Part shown: positions 16,230-21,713 of the stretch, one piece after another
Layout: every line of letters begins with the position of its first letter
Position numbering within the stretch: position 1 is the stretch's first letter
Source of the DNA: an uncultured Ignavibacteria bacterium
GTDB lineage: Bacteria; Bacteroidota; Ignavibacteria; SZUA-365
Assembly (NCBI GenBank): GCA_913060595.1
Contig: CAJXSA010000011.1
Span: forward strand, 1-21,713
Length of the DNA: 21,713 nt
Reading direction: 5' to 3'
Notes under the pieces: model-generated
The model's input: only the letters and a program-made list of their open reading frames with translations
Told to the model about the DNA's origin: nothing
Database searches by the model: none
Program-made: the position numbers and the translations under genes

Positions 16230-16406
16230 ATGCACATGAAACCTCGAACCGACTTACAAGATTGTAATGTGAATGTAATGGAACTGTCATGCGGTACCGC
16301 CGCACAGAAGGTATTTTCACTTTGCGGCAGCGGCGACGGATCGCTGCGTGTCGCGATGCGCACCGCGTGCATCCCGTGTTCTCACGTGTCCTTCAAGGAG
16401 ATCTGA
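16230..16406 (+). CDS. Doubtful 58-residue Cys-containing small ORF
   Basis: Open frame from ATG 16230 (or 16236, which has GGAG 7 bases upstream) to TGA 16404-16406, ending 1 base before the next gene. The product has five Cys but no hydrophobic helix or known motif. It spans a promoter-like element and two RNA hairpins, so it is more likely an untranslated leader. Listed because start, ribosome site and stop position are all sensible. Confidence 0.15.
   Translation: MHMKPRTDLQDCNVNVMELSCGTAAQKVFSLCGSGDGSLRVAMRTACIPCSHVSFKEI
16262..16290 (+). promoter_or_regulatory. Promoter-like element and adjoining palindrome before the minor-pilin cluster
   Basis: TTGTAA (16262-16267), 17 bases, TGTCAT (16285-16290), the latter matching TATAAT in 4/6. 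TGTAATG occurs twice, 11 bases apart (16263 and 16274). The perfect 10-bp palindrome GCGGTACCGC (16291-16300) directly follows the -10-like hexamer, where a repressor would cover the transcription start. TTGTAATG is identical to the copy before the pilin-like gene. Confidence 0.42.
16327..16373 (+). other. Two potential RNA hairpins in the leader of the minor-pilin operon
   Basis: GCAGCG (16327-16332) pairs with CGCTGC (16342-16347). GATGCGC (16355-16361) pairs with 16367-16373, including one G-U pair, around a 5-base loop. They lie between the presumed start site near 16297 and the AAGGAG ribosome site at 16395, without a T run. They may form a structured leader; no known riboswitch is recognised. 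Confidence 0.3.
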
Positions 16407-16407
16407 C

Positions 16408-16920
16408 ATGAATACAGGACAAATGGCATTGACAATCGGGGCGTTCATGCTTCTCGGCATGGTCATGCTCAATTTTCGCGGACTGAACTTCCAGAACGAA
16501 GACGTGCTCGACACGAACACGTATACGCAGCAGGCCATCGCGATAGGACGCTCGATCATCGAGGAAATACAGGAAAAACCTTTTGATGCGGTATTCAATA
16601 CGAAGAAGATCGTGAAGCTCACGGACCTTACGGCCTGCGGCCCCGGTTCCTGGGAAAGCTATCCCGGCTACAACGACATGGACGACTTCCACAAGAAGGT
16701 GTTCACGAGCCCTCCGGATGGAACCGCACCGACGACCGCAACTCCGAAATGTCTTTGGGGGACATGGGGTTTCACCGTCACCTGCGATGTGCGCTACGTT
16801 TCGGATACCAATCCCACTGTTTCCAGCTGGTCGCGGACCTGGTCAAAACTCGTCACCGTGGTGATCAGCAACGAGTTCTCCGAGGACACCGTCACAATGT
16901 CATATCTCGCAACACATTAA
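16408..16920 (+). CDS. Minor-pilin-like membrane-anchored protein (PilV position)
   Basis: Start at ATG 16408 with AAGGAG 7 bases upstream; the frame is open further upstream, but that would add a non-conserved Arg/Cys-rich head. 170 residues. MNTGQ is followed by a hydrophobic helix (6-22, GAFMLLGMVMLNF). An amphipathic segment TQQAIAIGRSIIEEIQEKPFD (40-60) strongly resembles the start of PilV/GspI-type minor pilins. The C-terminal region is beta-rich with three Cys (77, 115, 126). No basic leader, FTLIE or Glu5. First of three such genes between pilB and the PilT-like gene, in the order and sizes expected for PilV-PilW-PilX. I therefore suggest it helps initiate or cap the filament, by position and helix plan rather than by clear homology. 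Confidence 0.68.
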   Translation: MNTGQMALTIGAFMLLGMVMLNFRGLNFQNEDVLDTNTYTQQAIAIGRSIIEEIQEKPFDAVFNTKKIVKLTDLTACGPGSWESYPGYNDMDDFHKKVFTSPPDGTAPTTATPKCLWGTWGFTVTCDVRYVSDTNPTVSSWSRTWSKLVTVVISNEFSEDTVTMSYLATH

Positions 16921-16932
16921 AAAGAGCCTATC

Positions 16933-17592
16933 ATGAGCAGCCACCTCGACATCATCGGATCAGTGATCATCGCCGGAATGATCATTCTGAACTTCACCGT
17001 GTTCATGGGCGAGCGACAGGAGTCGCAGATAGAATCGACGAACAAAATCACCGCACAGACGGAGATGAGCGACATAACGTCGACCCTGCGGCACGATCTG
17101 CGCAAGGTCGGATACGGATGCGATTCGCTTCCCATACTCCGGGCGACGCCCGGCGTGTTCGTCTTTCGATCGGACCTCGACAACGACGGGAAAATCGATA
17201 CCGTCGGATATGCGTTCGCGCTCGATCCTTCCGCAGTGAGCACCACGACCACCACAAGCACGAGCACCACCACGACGAGTACGTCAACGGTCAGCGGAAC
17301 CACGGTCTACACGACGAGTGAGGAGCTCTCCGGTGAGAATACGACGACGACGAAAAAAATGCTTCTGTACCGCATCGTCAATGGTCGCAAGCAGCCGGGA
17401 TACGATTTCGGGCTCGTCGGCTTCGGATTCCGTTATTTCAAGACAGACAGCTATGGCACGCTGTCCGAAACAACCACGCTCGAGGATATTCGGGCCGTTG
17501 CGGTGACGCTGCGTCTGCGCAGCAAAATGAAAGAGGACAACGCATACCAGTATTCCGTGAACGAATTCACCGTCTCTCCCAAGAACCTGTAG
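16933..17592 (+). CDS. Minor-pilin-like membrane-anchored protein with Thr/Ser tract (PilW position)
   Basis: 219 residues. MSSHLD precedes a hydrophobic helix (7-25, IIGSVIIAGMIILNFTVF) whose GMxxLNF end matches the preceding protein. A helical region ending LRHDLRKVGYG (53-62) is followed by FRSDLDNDGKIDTVGY. This combination is typical of PilW-like minor pilins, where a short acidic DxDxDG loop follows the helix. Residues 103-120 are almost entirely Thr and Ser, a likely flexible or surface linker inserted between beta segments. The end is beta-rich (AVAVTLRLRSKMKEDN). Only a weak AAGAG ribosome site lies before the ATG. It sits 12 bases after the preceding gene and 10 before the next, so it is co-transcribed. 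No normal prepilin leader. Confidence 0.7.
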   Translation: MSSHLDIIGSVIIAGMIILNFTVFMGERQESQIESTNKITAQTEMSDITSTLRHDLRKVGYGCDSLPILRATPGVFVFRSDLDNDGKIDTVGYAFALDPSAVSTTTTTSTSTTTTSTSTVSGTTVYTTSEELSGENTTTTKKMLLYRIVNGRKQPGYDFGLVGFGFRYFKTDSYGTLSETTTLEDIRAVAVTLRLRSKMKEDNAYQYSVNEFTVSPKNL

Positions 17593-17602
17593 GAGGACTG
17601 AC

Positions 17603-18631
17603 ATGGGCCAGCAATCGCTCATCATCGTCGCGCTTTCGTCCCTGCTTCTTTCGATATCCGTGCTGGGTATCATGGGAGGATGGAATTTCTCGAATGAGAC
17701 CACGGCAGACCTTTTCGAGCGCGAGCAGGCGCTGAATGTCAGCCGCAGTGGTGTCAACAAGGCTGTCTCCGTGCTGCGCAAGCAGAAGACCTGGCGGGCG
17801 GGCTACTCCAACCTGCCGGTAGCGGGAGGGACGGTATCGGTGCGCATCGTCGATATCGGACTCGACAGTGTGCGCATCCTATCCGCCGGCACCGTGAATG
17901 GGGTTACCCACCGCTCCATCGTGGAAGCGAAACTCAGTTCGATTTTCCCCAACGTGGAAAGTGCACTTACCATTTTCGGGGATTCTGTGGAATTCGACAA
18001 CGATGGAAAGTCTTTCCTCATTGATGGCAGAGATTACATGCCCGACGGGAAAACGATGGGAAGCGCTCCCGCGGTAAGCGGCATGGGGCTGCAGAGCGGA
18101 AAGATTGCCGATGACATCATCAAGAATCTCGATCCGAAAATCCACAAGAACATAGATGGCTCAGGTGGAACTCCCTCGGTCGGAACATTCAACACGAAGA
18201 ACCTCCAGGTCCTGCGCGACTTTTACGCTGGCCTTGCCACAAGGACACTGCCTGCAGGAAAATACGCCGACAATGCCGTCTTCGGGACGCTGGCAGCACC
18301 GGAAATCGTTCATGTGCCCGGAGATCTCGAGTGGAACGGCACCATAACAGGCGCAGGAATTCTCGTCGTCGATGGCAAAATGCAGCTGAGCGGGAACATC
18401 CAGTGGAGTGGCATCATTCTGTGCCTTGCCGGGGACGTGACTATCGAGTTGGGAGGAAGCGGAAATCCGCAAATACTCGGTACCACATGGGTGGGGAGCA
18501 AGTCGACGACGGGGGTGACAAACGTGCACGTCAACGGAAATCCCTCGATCAAATACAGTTATCTGACCCTGCAAACCGTGCTGGCGAACCTCGGTCTGCT
18601 CGATGTCGAAATCTACAAGTACTACGAATAA
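17603..18631 (+). CDS. Minor-pilin-like membrane-anchored protein with beta-helix-like C-terminal domain (PilX position)
   Basis: 342 residues with AGGAGG 6 bases before the ATG. MGQQ leads straight into a hydrophobic helix (5-24). The N terminus resembles the small pilin-like protein at 12352 (M-G-x-Q-Q plus helix, then Asn/Phe-containing turn). The helix continues with EQALNVSRSGVNKAVSVLRKQKTW, the Ala/Ser-rich pattern of PilX-like N-terminal regions. A beta region (75-125) follows. From about 235 come repeated short strands with Gly/Asn turns (GDLEWNGTITGAGILVVDGK, MQLSGNIQWSGIILCLAGDVTIELGG), the pattern of a right-handed beta-helix found in some PilX-like surface proteins. Possibly a filament-tip or adhesive subunit (inference). 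Last gene of the three-gene minor-pilin-like set. Confidence 0.7.
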   Translation: MGQQSLIIVALSSLLLSISVLGIMGGWNFSNETTADLFEREQALNVSRSGVNKAVSVLRKQKTWRAGYSNLPVAGGTVSVRIVDIGLDSVRILSAGTVNGVTHRSIVEAKLSSIFPNVESALTIFGDSVEFDNDGKSFLIDGRDYMPDGKTMGSAPAVSGMGLQSGKIADDIIKNLDPKIHKNIDGSGGTPSVGTFNTKNLQVLRDFYAGLATRTLPAGKYADNAVFGTLAAPEIVHVPGDLEWNGTITGAGILVVDGKMQLSGNIQWSGIILCLAGDVTIELGGSGNPQILGTTWVGSKSTTGVTNVHVNGNPSIKYSYLTLQTVLANLGLLDVEIYKYYE

Positions 18632-18721
18632 TCTCCGGATGAGATGAAAAGCACGCGAAAGAAATTTTCTCTTTTTTTACGTACGGCTCTTCCCCTGGTT
18701 GAATTAAATGATTATATTTCA

Positions 18722-18811
18722 ATGAATCCTGAGAAAAACATCAAGCACAGGTTGAGAAAAGAGCGCCAAATCGCATTTGAATCTGTGAACAAACGCAAGA
18801 TATTGCCATGA
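18722..18811 (+). CDS. Possible 29-residue leader ORF overlapping the PilT-like gene
   Basis: ATG 18722 opens a frame of 29 codons whose TGA overlaps the ATG of the PilT-like gene (ATGA). The product is short and basic (MNPEKNIKHRLRKERQ and on). The downstream gene has no good ribosome site of its own, so coupling through this ORF would make sense. The small ORF itself also lacks a Shine-Dalgarno site. The 176-base gap it lies in holds a T7 tract (18672-18678) and an AT-rich patch, but no convincing terminator. Confidence 0.25.
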   Translation: MNPEKNIKHRLRKERQIAFESVNKRKILP

Positions 18812-20127
18812 GTCAGGATCCCGTCACAGCCCCCGCACCCACCGCTCGCCGCACAGAGGCACCCTCACGTGCTTCGCAGGCCCCCGTTATCTCAGAAAAA
18901 ATCGTGTCGAACGCCATGAAGGTGCTGGAATTCGTGGTGCGCGACATGCCCCCGCATTACTTCGGGACGGAGAAGCAGGAGTATATCGCGAAAAAGCTCG
19001 AGAGCATAGACGACAAGGCGATACAGGTGCTTCGGTTGTTTTATGAGAAGATACTCGCGCGCATGCGCGAGCTTGACGCATCCGATATCGATCTCGGCAG
19101 TTTTGGCACAAGGGGAGAAATCTGGCTTCGCGTGCACGGGAACAAGCTTCCTCAGAAAGACTTGCCCACGCTGCCGTCGCCGCTGGCGGACGTGCTCGTG
19201 CAGTCCCTGGTCATGCCGCGACAGCGCGAGACGCTCATCGAGCGGAGGAGTCTGGATTTCTCGTATCACGTGGAGGAAAACGGCGAACGCTTCCGCTACC
19301 GCGGCACCGCGTACTTCGATCTCGACGCGGTTGGCATGAACATGCGCGCCATCACGGCAAAAATCCGCCCGTACAGCAGCTATAATTTCCATCCGAATAT
19401 CACGAATATCGTCAACCTCAAGAACACGAAGGAAGGGTTGATTCTCGTCACGGGAATCACGGGCTCGGGAAAGAGCACGACGCTCGATGCCATCATCGAT
19501 GCGAACAACCATTCCGTCGACGCGCATATCATCATCATCGGCGCGCCGATCGAGTACGTGCACTCACCCGAGCGCTCGGTCATCCGCCACCGTGAGGTGG
19601 GGCGCGATGTCCTTTCATTCAAGGACGGCACCGTGCAGGCTTTGCGTCAGGATCCCGATATCGTTATCATCGGTGAGATGCGCGATCCTGAGACCATCAT
19701 GGCCGCGCTGGAAATCACCGATTCCGGTCACAAAGTGTTTTCCACGCTGCACACGTCGTCCGCGGTCGAATCACTCGACCGCATCATCGGCGAAGTTCCG
19801 CCCGAGGAGCAGGACCGCGTAAGAAACCGCCTGGCAGATGTTCTGAAACTCGTCGTTTCGCAGAAGCTCGTGCCCACCGTCGACAAGAAGCGCACACTGG
19901 CGAAAGAAGTGCTTCTCGTGACCCCGTCGGTGCGCGCCGCCATCAAGAACGGGAACACCGGCGAGATATACCAGATGATCACCGAGGGCAGCGCTCTCGG
20001 CATGATCACCATGGAGCAGGATCTCTACCGTCTGTATCGCAGCAATGTCATCAGCATCGATGAAGCCCTCAATTACGCGAACAATAAAAAGCGGCTCAGG
20101 CAGTTGATCAACAAACAGGTCAATTGA
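18808..20127 (+). CDS. PilT-like type IV pilus ATPase with altered Asp box
   Basis: Secretion-superfamily ATPase, 439 residues, closest to the retraction ATPases PilT/PilU: no zinc tetracysteine and a PilT-like end (GMITMEQDLYRLYRSNVISIDEALNYANN). A Pro/Ala-rich N-terminal 30 residues and a helical segment (35-90) make it longer than the usual 345-385. ASDIDLGS (91-98) replaces the usual ASDLH motif. Walker A is GITGSGKST (216-224), Walker B QDPDIVIIGE (281-290), and His308 and His315 lie in SGHKVFSTLHT. The Asp box, normally T-I-E-D-P-I-E, reads IIGAPIEYVH (243-252): the Glu-Asp pair is Gly-Ala. The retraction motif AIRNLIRE is replaced by VRAAIKNG. It may be an accessory or inactive retraction ATPase. 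The start has no clear ribosome site. Confidence 0.88.
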   Translation: MSQDPVTAPAPTARRTEAPSRASQAPVISEKIVSNAMKVLEFVVRDMPPHYFGTEKQEYIAKKLESIDDKAIQVLRLFYEKILARMRELDASDIDLGSFGTRGEIWLRVHGNKLPQKDLPTLPSPLADVLVQSLVMPRQRETLIERRSLDFSYHVEENGERFRYRGTAYFDLDAVGMNMRAITAKIRPYSSYNFHPNITNIVNLKNTKEGLILVTGITGSGKSTTLDAIIDANNHSVDAHIIIIGAPIEYVHSPERSVIRHREVGRDVLSFKDGTVQALRQDPDIVIIGEMRDPETIMAALEITDSGHKVFSTLHTSSAVESLDRIIGEVPPEEQDRVRNRLADVLKLVVSQKLVPTVDKKRTLAKEVLLVTPSVRAAIKNGNTGEIYQMITEGSALGMITMEQDLYRLYRSNVISIDEALNYANNKKRLRQLINKQVN

Positions 20128-20149
20128 TGTTCCACGTCCGCACACGCTT

Positions 20150-21713
20150 ATGAGCACACCGGTACGGCCACAACAGATTTGCATCGGACTGTCCATCGAA
20201 GGCGCAATGCTGCGCCTCGCGGTACTGGGCAGGACGGGACTGAAGCTCAATGTCATGGATCTCGCATCCATGCCGCTGCCTGTCAAGCAGTTTTCGTCCA
20301 ATCTCGAGGAGGAAGCAGCGGAAGGAGGCGGATCGAAGGACAATCCCTTTGATGATGTCGGATCGGCGGAGAGTGAAACCTCCACCGAAGAAAACATCGA
20401 TTTCAGCTCGATACGGGAATTCATCGCCACGCACTATCAGCCGCGTGCGACAATAGCGCTCGGTTTCGAGGTGCCGTATGTCCGAACGCTTCTCCTGCCG
20501 GTGGACAAAAAAGATACACCGTCGAAAATTCGGACGAAGGTCGTCGACGAGGTGCAGAAATCCCTGAATGTCGAGCTGGACAAACGTGCGCTCGCATTCA
20601 CCAAGGCAGGGGAAAAACAGGTTCTCGCCATTGCGCGTGCGGAAGACAGTCCGCTGATAGAAATCTGCAGCGCGCCGCAGGGCAACGAACGTCGCCCGAC
20701 GCGCATCAGCACCGTGACGAGCAATGAAGTCGCGCTTATCAACATGGTGCGCGTGCACTTCCGTGCCGATAAGGAAGAGATCGTGCATGTCTATCACGTC
20801 GACGACGATGTGACGCATTTCTTCGTCCTGCGCGGCCATGACATCGAGTACATCGCCCCTGCGATTCAGCAGGGCGCCCACGATGCGCACCTGGTCTCCA
20901 CGCTGTACAATCGCATCGAACTCACGGCGGAAAGCGCGGGGTACATGAATCCCGACAAGGTGGTGTTGAGCGGGAAAGCGGAGGAAATCGGCCTCAAGGA
21001 GGAGATTCTCGAGAACAATCCCGACGTCGTGTTCCATTCCCTGAAGCGTCTGCGCGTCGGCAACTCGGACGACAAGGACATTCTCAAGGATATGAACAAC
21101 TACCTGATTCCGATTGCGCTCGCCTGGCAGGAGCTGCAGCCGAAGAATCAGCATTTCTATCGCCTTGACGTCCTTCCCGCGAAAATCATGGACGGCCAGA
21201 AGCGCTTCAAGCTCGCATGGCACGGCGTCCTACTTCTGCTCATGCTCTTTGTCGCTGTCACAGCGCTCACAGTCATCGGACTGCAGAAGCAGGCGGAGAT
21301 CAGCGGCCTGAATAACGCCCTGGAGTTCGACAAACGGCAGATGGAAGAACAGAAAATCATCGTGGACCAGATCAGCATGCTCGAAGAGCGATCGACAGCG
21401 ATTCGTTCTGCGACGACGACGCTCGACACGCTGCTGCTGAACGCGGAGCTGTGGACCGAGACGCTTGATACACTTTCCATCGGCGCAGCCGCATTGCGTG
21501 ATACATGGGTCAGCGAAATGAAGCTTGACAAGGATGGCGACATCACCGTCATCGGGTACGCGGTGCAGCGCACAAGCATCCCTGACTTCTCGGAGTCGAT
21601 CGGTACCACGGTTCTGCGTGAAGTCACTGTGCAGGAGATTGGTGAACACAAGGTGTATCGCTACGAAATCATGCTCCGACCGGACAGCCTGTACCCCTAT
21701 AGCGGTTCACGCG
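20150..21713 (+). CDS. PilM-PilN fusion-like pilus assembly protein (3' end outside window)
   Basis: A frame open from ATG 20150 to the end of the window (521 codons, no stop), 22 bases after the PilT-like gene. Residues 1-345 resemble an actin-fold PilM: N-terminal ICIGLSIEGAMLRLAVL (phosphate-1-like strand-turn), an acidic low-complexity insert (52-82), VVLSGKAEEIGL (271-282) and IPIALAWQEL (320-329). Then YRLDVLPAKIMDGQKRFKLAW, resembling the F-N-L-L-P start of PilN, leads into one TM helix (356-378). A periplasmic coiled coil (380-425) and a beta-alpha region (435-515) follow, as in PilN. The product would thus join the cytoplasmic PilM ring to the periplasmic PilN arm in one chain, as GspL does in type II secretion. 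Identification rests on fold-level motifs. Confidence 0.78.
   Translation, partial: MSTPVRPQQICIGLSIEGAMLRLAVLGRTGLKLNVMDLASMPLPVKQFSSNLEEEAAEGGGSKDNPFDDVGSAESETSTEENIDFSSIREFIATHYQPRATIALGFEVPYVRTLLLPVDKKDTPSKIRTKVVDEVQKSLNVELDKRALAFTKAGEKQVLAIARAEDSPLIEICSAPQGNERRPTRISTVTSNEVALINMVRVHFRADKEEIVHVYHVDDDVTHFFVLRGHDIEYIAPAIQQGAHDAHLVSTLYNRIELTAESAGYMNPDKVVLSGKAEEIGLKEEILENNPDVVFHSLKRLRVGNSDDKDILKDMNNYLIPIALAWQELQPKNQHFYRLDVLPAKIMDGQKRFKLAWHGVLLLLMLFVAVTALTVIGLQKQAEISGLNNALEFDKRQMEEQKIIVDQISMLEERSTAIRSATTTLDTLLLNAELWTETLDTLSIGAAALRDTWVSEMKLDKDGDITVIGYAVQRTSIPDFSESIGTTVLREVTVQEIGEHKVYRYEIMLRPDSLYPYSGSR

Noticed and set aside
14395..16320. A 641-codon open frame on the - strand across pilB
   Set aside because: It lies entirely opposite pilB, which has all family motifs. 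The translation is rich in Arg, Asp, Glu, His and Leu with no recognisable domain, as expected from the antisense of a GC-biased gene.
16348..16407. Upstream extension of the PilV-like protein
   Set aside because: It would add an Arg/Cys/Ser-rich head spanning the leader hairpin, while ATG 16408 has an ideal AAGGAG at 7 bases and places the hydrophobic helix at the N terminus as in its neighbours. The head also gives no basic-leader-plus-Gly prepilin site.
18658..18680. Terminator after the PilX-like gene (T7 tract)
   Set aside because: The only hairpin ahead of the T tract has about four A/T-rich base pairs, too weak to support intrinsic termination.
20120..21223. A 367-codon open frame on the - strand at the right end
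   Set aside because: It is the antisense of the PilM-PilN-like frame, which has motifs, a TM helix in the right place and operon spacing. The antisense product shows no domain.
1..21713. tRNA, rRNA, CRISPR, insertion sequence, phage or attachment-site signals
   Set aside because: I looked for regularly spaced repeats, transposase or integrase motifs, terminal repeats and tRNA cloverleaf patterns and saw none. Base composition and codon use look even across the window.

Overview
The window comes from a bacterium of fairly high GC content. Genes are tightly packed and almost all on the + strand, with many ATGA or TGATG junctions. Several genes have clear Shine-Dalgarno sites (AAGGAG, AGGAGG), and two strong rho-independent terminators are present. 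I see no tRNA, rRNA, CRISPR array or mobile element. The genes (a CheA with fused receiver, pilus-like proteins starting M-G-x-Q-Q followed directly by a hydrophobic helix) fit the Ignavibacteria/Chlorobi side of the FCB group best, but this taxonomic guess is weak. A deltaproteobacterium-like or candidate-phylum genome is possible.

Layout. (1) 1-696: 3' end of purB (adenylosuccinate lyase), closed by a strong terminator at 756-791. (2) 935-10368: a compact chemosensory operon, cheW - cheR(TPR) - cheW - mcp - cheA(with C-terminal receiver) - cheB - receiver/histidine kinase hybrid. It contains no stand-alone cheY and no flagellar gene. (3) 10461-12148: an OmpR-type response regulator and a two-TM histidine kinase. 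(4) 12352-12768: a small pilin-like protein, probably the abundant subunit, with its own promoter-like element and terminator. (5) 13017-16221: pilC and pilB, overlapping by 41 bases. (6) 16408-18631: three membrane-anchored, minor-pilin-like proteins (PilV-, PilW- and PilX-like positions). (7) 18808-20127: a PilT-like ATPase with an altered Asp box. (8) 20150 to the window end: an open reading frame joining a PilM-like and a PilN-like region in one polypeptide.

Interpretation. The locus looks like a type IV filament machine with its own chemosensory pathway, comparable in logic to Pil-Chp or Frz systems. The MCP/CheW/CheA array would be adapted by CheR and CheB. Its output would pass through the receiver on CheA and the receiver of the hybrid kinase, probably to pilus extension and retraction rather than to flagella. 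The unusual points are: four pilin-like proteins with no recognisable prepilin leader or Glu5; a PilT-like ATPase in which the acidic pair of the Asp box is Gly-Ala; a PilC with an apparently doubled N-terminal module; a PilM-PilN fusion; a CheB whose receiver has lost the acidic pocket and the conserved Lys; and a TTGTAAT-containing element repeated in front of three pilus transcription units.
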